From the NCBI GenBank assembly GCA_019843655.1, contig JACDQD010000006.1, positions 11,524,034 to 11,588,033 on the forward strand: DNA of 64,000 nucleotides, in the 5' to 3' direction. Positions 1 through 12,049 of this stretch are shown here, in pieces. The notes beneath the pieces were generated by a model, which saw nothing but the letters and a program-made list of their open reading frames with translations, made no database searches and was not told where the DNA came from. This DNA comes from Lethocerus indicus (lineage: Eukaryota > Arthropoda > Insecta > Hemiptera > Belostomatidae). Within the stretch, counting starts at the first letter, position 1. Each line of letters begins with the position of its first letter. A program made the position numbers and the translations under genes.

Positions 1-285
1 GGCATCTCTCCTTTTGTCTTGGGCGTCGACGAATCGGTCCTGGGCTTCTATAACTCTATTCTGCATCATTCGGACCTCGTCCATACCAGTTACCTGTTCG
101 TACCAGACGACGAGGTCGTTAAATTTCTGTTTCACATAGTTCGTCGACGCCTCGACCTTAGTGGCCGGTACAATCGTACTGTACGACACTGGAGACAAAA
201 TGTTCCTATGAGAGTTGAAATCCCAGACGGTTGCCCCCAACAACTTCCTTGTATGACATAATGCTCTAACATTGAAAGGTTTCAT
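1..285 (-). CDS. CCDC51: CCDC51/MITOK homologue, N-terminal part (runs off the left edge)
   Basis: Reading the minus strand from an ATG at 285-283 gives 95 codons open to base 1; the gene continues outside the window. An in-frame TAA lies three codons upstream of this ATG, so it is either the true start or the first ATG after an acceptor (a possible CAG lies just before it). Residues 1-45 are rich in Arg, Lys, Ser and Thr with few acidic residues, as in a mitochondrial leader. Residues 60-95 start a charged helix containing WYEQ, then VTGMDEVRMMQNRVIEAQ. From memory this matches the vertebrate CCDC51 block with WWDRYEEFVGLNEVREAQ. CCDC51 is MITOK, the pore-forming subunit of the mitochondrial ATP-sensitive potassium channel, with a coiled coil and two inner-membrane segments; those parts lie beyond the window. 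Identification rests on about 40 residues, so another mitochondrial coiled-coil protein remains possible. Confidence 0.72.
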   Translation of the reverse strand, partial: MKPFNVRALCHTRKLLGATVWDFNSHRNILSPVSYSTIVPATKVEASTNYVKQKFNDLVVWYEQVTGMDEVRMMQNRVIEAQDRFVDAQDKRRDA

Positions 286-1146
286 GCTGTTGTCTTAAAT
301 AAAATTAATAAACTACATTCAAAAAAGCAAAACTGATGATTTTGCCAAACGAGAGGTTACCCTACTGTTATCCCCCAGGGTGTTATTTCATATTTGTCTT
401 TAACATTTTTTCTATCTAATAAATAAATTAATCATAATTGTCTCTTAAATATTTGATTAATTGATAGTATTTTTCTGAACAACCGAAAAGAAATACTGTT
501 TTCATTATGTATAATGTTTCTGTAAAAAGAGAAATAGTACCTAAAATTTAAAATATTTTGAATAACTGATTTTATTTTTAAAAATTAAGTAACCGGGAAA
601 ATGAATAGTTCATGACATTTCATTTTTGTGTTATGAGTATTATTGTCTAATATCGCAGTGTACGGCTATTTTGGTGTTCAGGTTGGCAGCCTGCATTGAG
701 GGAAGTTGTTAGTTGACTATTATTATTGTTCGATTCTGTCACAGCCGGGCAGTGTTTTATGTAAAAATATCGATTTTCCTAGTACCCGATTTTTCTTTCA
801 TGCCGCATCGGCGGAAATGATTCACAGCGTACTACGGCCCTACTCAGTATAGCGGACGTCTCGGAATATACTGGGGACATTCTCGCCGCTCTAGTCCCAA
901 CACGAAACGTTTTCGTGACTTCATCGAAGTCGTCTGTAGGATTTATCTGTTGACGTTCGCAGTTTTATCAGTGTGCAAGCCGGCGAAAAACGTTAACGCA
1001 TCAGCATTGAGTGCGGAACTGAGATGCGCTCAAAGTTTCTTGCATTATGAATTCTTTCGTCCACTGTCGGCGAAGAAAGGGGATTCGTATGTGACATGTG
1101 GTTTTCTGTGGATAAGTCAACGTGAATAGACCAGCTGCGACTTAAG
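286..1146. promoter_or_regulatory. Probable bidirectional promoter region between CCDC51 and ANKRD50
   Basis: This stretch lies upstream of the minus-strand CCDC51 start and holds no long ORF on either strand. Bases 286-640 are AT-rich. Bases 640-1146 are richer in G+C and CpG, notably about 780-1100. Arthropod initiator-like TCAGT occurs at 844-848 and 968-972. It ends in a good plus-strand donor (AAG then GTGAGC at 1147). Seen: composition, motifs and donor. Inferred: a shared divergent promoter; no start site can be proved from sequence. Confidence 0.4.
970..1146 (+). other. ANKRD50: Candidate non-coding 5' exon of ANKRD50 (left end uncertain)
   Basis: The right edge is set by the donor-like CTTAAG/GTGAGCTAAG at 1146/1147. 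The left edge is a guess at an initiator-like TCAGT at 968-972. The first coding exon of ANKRD50 begins after a strong acceptor at 53981, so an upstream 5' exon must exist somewhere on the plus strand, and this is the best candidate beside a promoter-like region. No coding frame is proposed here. Confidence 0.25.
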
Positions 1147-4100
1147 GTGAGCTAAGTTTATAACATATCAAGCATGTTTAACGGGGTAATTGCACCAGTA
1201 TATGTGATAAGGAACCTGGTATTTTTTATTGATTTTATTAACGCTCAAAAGTACCTGTATAGGTTTTGTCGAAACCATGAATTAAAGTTCCTGTTTTACT
1301 AATTCTTATTTCTAGCCCTTGAAAGTATGGATAACGCCCTTCGTAGTTATGAAATTAAATCATAAAATTCTTCTTAGTGATGTAAGTTATACATTTTTCA
1401 AATTCTTCACTGAGACCATTGATGTGTGAAGAGTGTGACTATATTTTATTTATTTATTTATTTTTATTTTTTTAAATATAAGCTGGATTTGTAGAAAATA
1501 AAGTAGTTATTGAAAAGGGGTGGACAAATAATTGGATATTTTGTAGCATGTGTACTGTCTTACCACCTGCAGTGGCATGCTTTTCAGATACTGGATTACC
1601 CTGTTTTAGATAGGTATGAAATTTTACAACTCATTATTGAAAATACTCTGAGAAATTCACCCATATCCTATTTATTTTCCTTACTATTAATACACAATAC
1701 AAATACATCATATTTTACATTATAATTTAGAATATTATTGATTTTCAGTAAATTGTCTGTAAATAACCTTTTGGACACAATTTCTTTCAATTGGGTTTGC
1801 CTGTGCTGTGGAGATATATTTTTCATCGCTTGCCTATTATTTAAATTCAAATTAATACTCATATGATGTTCAAATAGACATAATTGTATCAAGGGTGTTA
1901 TACACCATATTATTTATGAACAATTTCGCATTTGTTTGTTGATTAATAGGGTCGCATAATTTAAAGAGAATATTATTATTTTTACTCTGTAAAATTCATA
2001 GCAAACTCTGCATTGGTTTTTGAATCAATTGAATGTATCTTTACAGGCTTTATTTCATGTGTTAGTTTTATATTATTAAAAAAATTTTAATCAATATCGG
2101 TAGTCCATCGCATCATTAAACTAGAAATTTCTCTATATGTTAAATTTGTGGGGTAAAGTAAGAAGATAGATTTCATTCTGAAAAAAATTACTTATATTGC
2201 CCTGAGCTACCTGTGGGTATCTGAACGAAGCCTACAGATCAGTGGACGGAGGGTATTCCAAATGTTTTATCGAGTCAGAATATTATTTCTAATATTAAAT
2301 GAAGACAAAACTCGTAGTGTAACATACTTCGATTTTGTGTTCGAAGCGTGGTTTCACAGGAGCATTGTCGCATTGAGTGAATTGAAGAACAGTTGAGATC
2401 GTGGTGTTGGCAGCGGCATTGGTTTCAACCCCTTCAATAGGGTTCCCTTTCTCTTTCGCTCGTTAGGCAGCCTCCCCCTTTCAGTCCCCCTTCATCAATT
2501 AATCCGTAACGTGGGGGAGGGTAGTGCTAGTCCATGGGCATCCCAACGGTCCTCATCGCCGGCGATCATCCGGGAAAAAATGTCGTTGGCCTAGTGACAC
2601 ATTTGAGAGAATCGGGCAACAGAACGCTAGGACTCTTCCAAAATGAAAATGTAAATTAAAAATTAAAAAACAGGACCTTTAAATCGAAAGAAATTTGTGT
2701 ATTTGTCGAGAAACTGTACATACTAACACTAGGCGCGTGTATCTGGAATATCTACTTTGGTTGAATATCGAGTGTTTAGTTCGGCATTGTCATTTTAAAG
2801 AGACGCTTGCTCTTTGATTGGCCCCAGTTGGGCTTTACGATTTGATAAGTAGCTTCCAGTCTCCAGTGACGCGCCATATTTCATTTCATCTACGAAGGAT
2901 TCAGAGGGACCAATATTTCTTGAAGGGCCCGATAAAACATTAAGCCCTTACCCAACCCAGATAGTTGGGTAACGCTCCGAACCTGTTTCATAAGCGGATG
3001 TGGGGAGGGAATCGAGGAACTTCACTTCCCACAAGACGACAAATCCCGGAAGATCCGACTCGTCCTGTTTAAGTCAGGAAACCGGCTTTAAGATGGTCAG
3101 TACGGTTTCCATCGACGTTTTAGCCGAGTAGGATACATTAACATTTTAGAACGACCCACAATAGATTGACTATTTAAAATGACGCTAACTGTACAACAAT
3201 TATGAAAGTGGATTTTTTAATTTATTTATAAGATTATTGGAAATTACGATGTTGAATTCCAATTTAGTGGAGACAAAAATTGAAGGAATAGTAGTTCCTA
3301 TAGTAGTTTATATTATTAGTCTGTAACATTTTATCAGAAGGGACGAAAATGTTGAGCTTGAAGAATGAAGCCATTTTACTTTGAATCTCTCTCCTAGAAA
3401 GTGTAAGGAGTAACCTTTTAATTGAATTAAAAAGGAAAACTACAAACTTACAAAGGAACTTGTAGTGAAAACTAACATCCTTGAGAAAGAGTGTTTGGCT
3501 ACTTGTGAAAATTTTTTTTCGACATTAAGTGTCCAGAGGTGACAAGTAAAGAAATACATAAAACCACGATAAACAGGTCACACTAGAAGACATCATGTTC
3601 TCGAATTTCGATCGTTCTGATTCGACCCTCACCACAAATCGGAGTTCTACGGAAACGAGGGGCATTGAGCCCTCAACCGTTTGCATTTATATTAATTTTG
3701 TTTCAAGTTCTTTCTTTCTGTTAGTTTGTTTCTGGCAATTGGTTTTACCACGCTGGCGGTCAGTATTATTCATAAATTAAATTGCATTTATATTATATGG
3801 CATAAATTGGCGTTTCCCGATGTTTTGTACATCGGAAACAAGGGGACGTTTTTCTTTCGGGTAGTTTCATGACAAACAAGCACTTATAGCTAAAATCGTA
3901 TGTAACTAAAATGAATTTGCAGTTTAGTTGCAACACAGATACTGCACGATGGAAATAACTCTAAAGGTCTGGTCAGAGTAACCGACGCAGGGTGGTTTTT
4001 TTTAACTGCAGACCCTATTCGGTGTCGTTCCCCTACTCGCCGCTGGGAGCTTATCTGTGGGTTTCCAACCCTTCTTTAAATCAACACTGGCAAATAATTT

Positions 4101-7100
4101 TAGCCCATATATACGCGTTTACTGTTAGCCGTAGAATGTTATTTTATTGTGAATTATTCTAGAATTTGTTACATTTCATAGCGCCGAAGGGACATTTCAT
4201 TTTGCGTGACTACGGCCAATTAAGTATGGCCTGACGCAGCCGGCCAAGATTGTACTCGAAACGTCGGCCTCTCTCTACTGTTTATTTAAAAATTCCCTTT
4301 CAGCTTTATTGGCCGTTTCTTAGATTTTTCTGCACCTTCCGTGCTACGAAATTTTTTGATTTTAATGTATTTTACTAATATTTAGAGCCTGGTTTATCTG
4401 AAATTTAAGACTTTTTTAATGCAGTACACTCCTCTTTAATATTTCGCATTCGTAAATAGTGTAATTTTAAGATTCCCATACCCAGAACTAGCATACAATC
4501 AGATCCTGTCGGAAGCTCAGCATTTCGCTTTCCACAAATTCAACCCAAAGCACAGTCTCGGACTGTGTGCTTGAATACTCACCCTTACGCTGGAGCCGTC
4601 TCATGAAAATTAACTCTCCCTTAAGGAGAGCAAATTATGCAACAGTATGCCTGCGTTAAATCGTTTGGCGTCAACTCGGTGGAGCGGGGAGAGTCGCATT
4701 ATGTTAATTTATAGTGGCTCCTAATCGGATTCATAACTGGAGGACAATATTTTCGGTTTATCGGCCGCAGAGCTCAGCATTTCGTACAATGGAGGAGTGG
4801 AGTATACTCACCAGGCGTTCAATTAGCGTTGAATTCATTGTTGTATACCTTATCGCAGCCGTCCCTGTATTTAAACGGTACTGCTATGCTGTATGGTGAT
4901 TCAATTACGGATTGCTACTGACTGCAGTGTCATTTGCGATGGTATGAATAATTGTGATAAGAATGAAACCCTCCAGCAAGCCAGTTGGTTTTTGTGGGTG
5001 AATGATATCATTTTGAATTCAGTCCGTTAGTAGATTTAAGCGGATTGGTTATTCTGGCATTAGAATTTAGTTCGATAGCTCCGGAATATTGGTTGGAAGA
5101 CCAAAGGAATTGAATGTAAGATGTAAGTTCCCCCAGAAATTTGCTGACTGCTTTCAGAACCAGTGGGGGTTCTCATGTCGCTGGTTCTTTTCAACTTCGC
5201 AAAACACCACCTCAGGGTTAGATTTAGGAATAGGGAGTTTTATGTAAAATGTCTCCAATCTCGAAAACCCAGTGGATATGTTGCAATAAATTCTGGCACT
5301 ACTGCTCGTAATATTGCGAATTAGTACTAATTGTTTAGGATAACTGCTCGCTTTCTGGCCCGAAGAGTATCCTATACTATGCGTGTGTAATTTGGCTCAC
5401 AGTCGCATACTTATGATATTGGTATTGGCATTAAGATAATTAAAGTCAGGATGGACTGAAAATGTTATCGCAAACAGCTAAACAGTTACGGAGAAATATT
5501 GATTCTGGGGAAAAAGTGAGTTTCGTTTTCTTTCTCCTTAATTAGGAGAGGAATCCGGCTGACTAGTTGAAATTCGATAACGAATTATTACCTCGGAGAA
5601 CGAGATCCTTTTCAGAGCGATAAAAGGCAATTGCATCCGTTTATAAATTGCGTTTATTCGTCGAGAGAGAGGAAATGAATTGGGGTGAACAGTCTGCCCC
5701 TGAAATAAGTGGGCAATTAAAAATACTGGGTCGATAGCCAAATGGCGGAATACACCGAATTATGACCCGGTGATATTTATTACCGACGGTTATTAGCTCT
5801 CTCCACACGGGGTGGAATATGACGCGGGTTCTAATTTTGTTCGCGTGACGCCTAATTACATTGAGCCGATATTTTGCTTCAATTATCTTTAAAGTTGATT
5901 GTACTTTACATTCCCATCGAAGCCAGGAATATTGTGAAATGTTCGACTTTGTTGGTAGGTTTCAAATTTGCCATATATGACAGTAGTCTGTCACATATAC
6001 ATTCACTACGTATATAATTTTAAAATTAAATGAATGCTGGTAAATTTATCGAAACTTCTCTAGGGCCGAGGAAAAGTTCCTCAGGTTTTTATCCGGGCGT
6101 TAGTTATTGATGTCGACCCCAGTGGGGGGGTATCATCTCGCGGTGCAGGTGGCGTGACCTCGTCCGGGGCCGGCCCTCTGGGGAAGCCAATAATATAAAG
6201 AAAATCTAATTTATTTTGTATTTCTCCTACTTAGGTATTTTTAGTTCGAGCAATGTTTGAACTCTCCGTTAGGAATTATTTTCTGGGATAAAAGCTCTAA
6301 TTTCATGCTCATTGGAACATCGGTACGGCATATTGGTCCATCCCAAATGGTGTTTTGTTAGTAGACTATGTTCCATTTTATATACTTATAAATCCTATTT
6401 TATTACTTTACATACTTGTTTTGCTACAAAATTATTGTGTCACTTAATATTAAGCGGACCAGCATTAGCTGTTTCCGGCTCTGTTTGATGTAACAGTATT
6501 ATAATCTGTCTAGAGTTATCTACCGTCCGCATTGTGCGGGACAGTCCCGCATTTCGATAATCTACTGCGTCAGTTATTGTATCATACAAGTCCTGCATGC
6601 TTCAGTCAGGAAGGGAACACGCCATAAATACATTCCTTTAAATTAGTTCAAATGTTAAACACGAATTCTGCTCATTACATAAAATGTTGATATATTTACT
6701 GGCCTCTGTCTGCTTTTTTGATTTGGAAGATTATTAATGAATGCAGTTAAAGGATGGCTTTCTAGGCTAGTTTTACGTGGATGTAAGGTAAATTGTATTG
6801 ATTGAACTATTCGGGGCACTGCGTTTTTCGTTTAGTGTGGTTTAACTGCATTTGCAGACTCAAAGGTGACTCGATGTTTTTTTCCAAGGCCCCCCTCGTT
6901 CGCCCCTCCGTCTCGCTCATTGTCGCGCACTTCATTTCTCGTTCTCGTTTTCACACTGCAGGCAATTTAATTATCCGCTCGGATCCTTGAGCGCGGGTTT
7001 CAAGCAGTGCCCTTTTGTGTGTTCAGTTTCTGTATTGAAGGGCCGTTGCATTACAGTAGGGTGATCGTGTTGAGGGGTGGAGGGGGGGGGGTTTGCATCT

Positions 7101-8098
7101 GCCCCGTTTTGTCTATTGGAACTAGAGCGGCACAAAAGTAATAAGTCGGCGGCCGTATTTTTTTTGTTTGGGCCTATCATTCATTTTCAACTCGTCAATA
7201 AGGGTCGTGTGCATGTGCTGGGGTCCCTTTTCACCCCCTGCGGGATACGCATGGTAACAGAAGCACTGAAATCGAGAAACTCCTTAAACAGCCAGAATTA
7301 TTTAATACGCCGTTCAGTATCCGATTTTAAAGTAATAAGTTGGTTTTCGTGTTTTTGATCTGTCGTTCAATCCTCCTCTGTAAGTAATGATTGTACCCAG
7401 CGGCAAGGAACCCCATTGATGCCTTCAGGACATTGTTACAGATTTTGGAACTTCTAAAATAGCTCCGAAACACGATGGTTGTACTCACCGTATATGGTAT
7501 ATACGAACTACTGTATTTAGGCCGTTATGCCCGTAACGGTGGATGATGTATGGCAAAAATTACACGCATATCGATATCAAAAAGTAGGCGTGGGCGGGTG
7601 CAAAACACATTGTGCGAAACAAAACAGAGCCGGGTGTCGAGTTTGGAGAGGGAGAATATTGGGTTTGGGTAAATAAAAGGGTGACGGCTGTCATCTCTCG
7701 ACTGGCATTTGTTGGCCGACAACGGGGATTGATGGTTCATTTAACTGCGCGGAAATGCTGGCCTTTCTGTCCAGGTTTCGCCACCGCTCTTATTTCCTCC
7801 TTCCGGACCACAGACTAAGATAACCTTCAGTGCAGGCGTTTCGAAATACCACTTTCACAGTGTGACTAAGTTCATTTTCATTATTTTTATCTGATGACTA
7901 AAAGGTCTTGCAGTTAAATCCTCTTAAAAATCAACCTCCTAGTGATTTTCCCTTGGTATCATACAAAATTTCGTATTACTTGTGTAAGATTTACGCCATG
8001 AATTATTATATTTTGTAATACTGAAGCGTTTTAACATCGACTAGAAGTGTAATAATGTTTTACCCAATACCATGGACTGTAAGTTGCAGGCTTATATT
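1147..8098. other. Non-coding stretch, no gene seen
   Basis: Six-frame reading shows only short ORFs without recognisable families or exon-like codon use. Bases 1441-1475 are a T-rich tract built on TTTA repeats. A 7-bp perfect hairpin lies at 6535-6551, and a run of ten G at 7082-7091. CpG is common from about 2.2 kb on. It may belong to a long first intron of ANKRD50 or be intergenic. Confidence 0.5.
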
Positions 8099-8543
8099 GG
8101 TTAGGTTAGGACCCTGGTTAGGTTAAGGACTATAGAGTTATGTATAAAATATGTTGGTGGAATAGGCCTACGATAAAATTTATAGTTTCTTTAGAGTACC
8201 ACCTCGTAGTTATACTGTCCGTAATACTTTTAAAAAGAAACCTTGAAAGGCCGAAGGTGAATGGGATCAGTGCGCGAGATCTTGCGAGAACCCTGGTCAA
8301 TCTAGTCTCAGGGCTAAGGGAGTGGTTCCTGTCGGACCTCCCTCGACGCTCATCCCTCCCTTCAGAGTCTGACCACTGTCGTAAAACCACCACTTCACGT
8401 CCGGATACTTTACGGGCGGCGTGTTGAAAGGGTGCGGATCGTAAACTGTCCGCCACGAAGTTATAATGCCTTATTGCCTCGCCCACAGACAACAGCTCTA
8501 GTGGCAGGGGTGTATCTTCGATTGTAAATTTCTTCTCGGGCAT
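8099..8543 (-). other. Possible dispersed-repeat remnant with TTAGG motifs and a 137-codon ORF
   Basis: Bases 8099-8128 carry two short blocks of the insect telomere-type motif, GGTTAGGTTAGG and GGTTAGGTTAAGG, separated by a few bases. Directly beside them a minus-strand ORF of 137 codons runs from 8543 to 8130. It is rich in Arg and Ser, begins MPEKKFTIEDTPLPLELL, and has an RDERRGRSDRN stretch. I recognise no domain. The ORF stands out against its surroundings, and the motif edge suggests an inserted element, but I see no terminal repeats or target-site duplication. It could be chance. Confidence 0.25.
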
Positions 8544-8686
8544 TGCGTCGGACTACAAATAGCACAACAAATAACATTTGTGTTCTAAGATTGTTTGAAA
8601 GTCTACGTGTTAATGGCTTCCAACGACATTCTGGCGTTAACGAGCAGATGAAGGTCTTTCGTGTTTTGTATCAACCTGACACCAAG

Positions 8687-8689
<3 letters not shown>

Positions 8690-8755
<66 letters not shown>
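8690..8755. repeat. (TA)33 microsatellite
   Basis: An uninterrupted TA dinucleotide run of 66 bases. It produces spurious Ile-Tyr repeat ORFs in two frames and should be highly length-variable. Confidence 0.98.
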
Positions 8756-8759
<4 letters not shown>

Positions 8760-10364
8760 AATTATTATATTGGCTACAAATTGGTTTTACAGCGCAATAC
8801 CAATGAGATAGAGTATTTTATATGCACGACATATTATGAGATTGTTTTGGTAAAGATGTCTGTGTAGTTTCGTACCAGTTTATTTTTATGCGAAGAAAAT
8901 ATTGTGTAAGCTCACGTTACGAGATAAGATGAGTCAAACGTGGCTGAAATATTATATCATGTGTTAGTAGTAGTCCTACATCAGAAATATTCAAGTCTCA
9001 CAGTAGTTTCAAATAGTTAAGAAATTACTACCGTGATCAGTGAGTTAAATCGATTTCCGCAAGGTAATTAATCGTAGATATTATCCCGAAATTTATTATT
9101 GCTGGTATTTTAGTTCGGGCACTTCCGGATAAATGTCTTTAGTAACTTTTTAAGACGAACAATGATGTTAATTTAATTTCAACCGCACAATTCCTCAGAA
9201 ATCGTGACCGCTGCGGGATCGGGCGGAAGGGGTCAATTGGATGACATAAGCACGGTCGCCTTTTTTTATTGGATCAAAAAGGGGCGTCCAGAAGGGTACT
9301 TCCTCTTTGTGTAATTTTCTGTTGGAGCAAATTACAGATGTCACGTTTGCAATTTACAAGCGTTCGTACAACCCACTTGATAAGAGGACGACCAAATTCT
9401 GTCTGTTAAATTTAAGGGGAAGAGATTTAGGGGTTTTATGCTCCCTGCATGACGCGATGTTAACTTCATGATATTAACAAAAACAAATATATCGTATTCA
9501 CTATCATTCTCTGAATAACCAGATATGCTTCACAAAATCCACATTTGTCATATTGTTCTCCAGCGGGGTGAAACTTGTGCGCAGGAAATTAAAACGATGT
9601 TTTCGGATGCTGCGGCACTTCTCAGGAGAAACGTTTGAGAATGGAGACATCATGTTGTTAGAACTGTTGGTTGACGTTGACGTTATCTGCAGTGCAAAAG
9701 GAAGACGTATAGAAAAAAATAGATTCATGGTAATCAAAGAAATTATCCATAAAAAGGCATGGAAGCTCGGGTGGTAAATTTTAATTTACCAATTGGAATC
9801 TCGTCGATCCAATCCAAATTTAATCATTAGGAAATAATATGTTCCCACAGGTGTATGTGGCCCACTATTTTTATATAGCGCTATTAGATGCCAAAAAATG
9901 ATTATTAAATGTTTGACAATATTACGTCATATTTTATTCACGGACAGGACTTCACGATAGACCTGTTAGTTAAGACTTTAGGCTTCTATCATGGCATGGC
10001 TCAAAAGCATATTGCCAGTCGAGGAGGTCTTAAGATAGGTTAATGCCGATAAGATTCGGGCTTCAAACGAGTGCCCCCAACCCCTCTGCTCCCTTCAGTT
10101 ATACTATTCCCAGCCACTCTTGTTAAAGGGGAACTTCAGAAGACAATTTCTGACGTGCAGTGTTAATGAGTCGTGGCGTGGAGCAGGCTTTAATGGCTCA
10201 TTGGAGCCATGGGAACGGGACTACTTAGGACGGCGGCTGTTCGGTGCCCGTTCCAGGTTTACTTTGCAGGGCTTAAACACATTCGGAGAGTCTCAGGTGG
10301 GTCTCCGCCTCCGGACCTTACTCATGCCCACCTCATCTAATTTCCCTTTTAATCGCCGACGTTA

Positions 10365-10380
10365 ATAATTAATTAATTAT
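10365..10380. promoter_or_regulatory. Perfect palindrome with three overlapping TAATTA sites
   Basis: ATAATTAATTAATTAT reads the same on both strands and holds three overlapping TAATTA homeodomain core sites. It is flanked on both sides by CGACG. Inferred role: homeodomain protein binding; AT-rich DNA can also produce this by chance. Confidence 0.35.
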
Positions 10381-11432
10381 GCGACGATTACCTTTTATGG
10401 AGGGTCATGAATTAGGGATAAACTAGTGGCATGTACGGGAATTAGGAGGTAATGCAGAATAATGTTACACATGAGTTGTTCTGCATGATAAATACATTCG
10501 CGTAATTAATGCAGGTACCTGCTCTCTGATTTCTAGATAGTATCTAATTGTTTTGAAATTCAATTAGTTATTCATAAATTCAGTATCGATTCTTGTTTTA
10601 ATAGTTTTGGTTTATGGTATTAATCGGTATACTTTTCCAACGTGCAAATAAGTTAATGTATGCCATTTTAAGCGATCCCAACATTACGCAAATTGATGCA
10701 TATCGCGTAAATCGTGACTTGGATTTTAATGATGCCTAATTATCGCTCACACGGTTCGTTTGTTGGTAGAGCGAACACTGATGTCGGGCGTGCATTCATT
10801 GTATACGACATCTTTGAATGTTATCATTGGAAAATTCCTGTCTTAATGTTGCAATTCTGGGAAAATTGTGAAGAGTAATTTTCCGTATCCGATAACAGGA
10901 ACTTTAACCGCGTAACTTTCAGTCATGTAATGACGCATTTCATCGAGTTCATTTTGAGACGTCCAAACACTGGCATATGAAGGAGATCCGCATAAATAAC
11001 AGTCATTCGATCAGTTCACTGGTTTAATATTTCAAATATGTTTATACTCGTTCATCTCAAACGAGTTTAAAAAATATATTGTGTAGACAGGTTTAACATG
11101 CATTACTGCCGATGAACGTGTCAACGCATGAAATATTTGTAAACACGCCCTTCTGCAGTACATTTAATTACACGAATACCGTCAGCGAGTGTACTCACTC
11201 CTCCACTATATATGCATATTAACGGCCTAAACTCCTGCGTTAATCATTTGGCTCGCGTACGCTCTTTATTATGCAACAAGAAGGGAGAGCGGTCCGTTCT
11301 CTCGGTTCCCAATTTTCTGTTGAATTAATGTAGTGGTTTTCCGCGCCCTGTGGAAAGGTAGGATGGGGGCTTCCAACTTTTGAACAATGCCCGTTAATTA
11401 TATAAGCAGGGTCTGAAAGCGCTTTGAATTTT

Positions 11433-11842
11433 GGTCGGGCTTTCGACAGAGTAGGGAGCCACCGGTCTTTTTTCTTTCTGAGAGGAGGTATCTAAAAGAA
11501 TTTTCCAGTCCTTACTTTTAAAAGTATGGTATGTTTATGCTAATTTAAAGTAATATTTTCGGAACCAGGATATATAGACTACTTACAATAAGTCTACTTA
11601 AATAATCTGTGTTTCATTTCATTCGTGTAGATTCGAAATATACTGTACACATTTATGAAAAGAAACAGTTTGCGATCAGATTTTAGAGCACAGGGAAATT
11701 TTCTGGGAGAAATACTTCACACAACAGTTAATTTGGAAGTGATTAGACATTCTATTTTGATAACTACGGTCGGGTACGATTCGGTCGGTAGGCTGGTTCT
11801 TTCTGAAAAGGAGGCGGTCGTCTAAAAATATTTCCTAACCAG
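11433..11842. repeat. Two diverged copies of a roughly 75-bp element
   Basis: Copy 1 spans about 11433-11510 and copy 2 about 11768-11842. Both run in the same order: GGTCGGG, a variable CGA-containing stretch, TTCTTTCTGA, AGGAGG, TCTAAAA, then TTTCC. Several indels separate them. This is a by-eye alignment and could be two related binding-site clusters or an old tandem duplication. Confidence 0.4.
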
Positions 11843-11993
11843 TGTGGGGCAAGCTATTCGGGACACCTGGAATATATAGGGCTGCCTTCATCATCGACCG
11901 CTATTCCCGCCCCGTGTAGGGACCCTATTAATCGTTTCGAAACGTTATACCATCGCGTTAATCATCTAATAATTCCGACTTGTACGACGTTCG

Positions 11994-12049
11994 GTCTCCC
12001 TCCCTCTCTCCACCCATCTCCCTCTTACTCTCTCTTTCTCTCTCTCTCT
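11994..12049. repeat. Polypyrimidine (CT-rich) tract
   Basis: Nearly pure C/T on the plus strand, built from CCCTC and TCTC units and grading into a short (TC) run near 12036-12049. An imperfect, probably old microsatellite. Confidence 0.8.

Noticed and set aside
19..261. 80-codon plus-strand ORF at the left edge
   Set aside because: It is the antisense shadow of the minus-strand CCDC51-like exon, whose reading frame is the one with family resemblance.
8543..8867. Two ORFs with Ile-Tyr repeats
   Set aside because: They are translations of the (TA)33 microsatellite.
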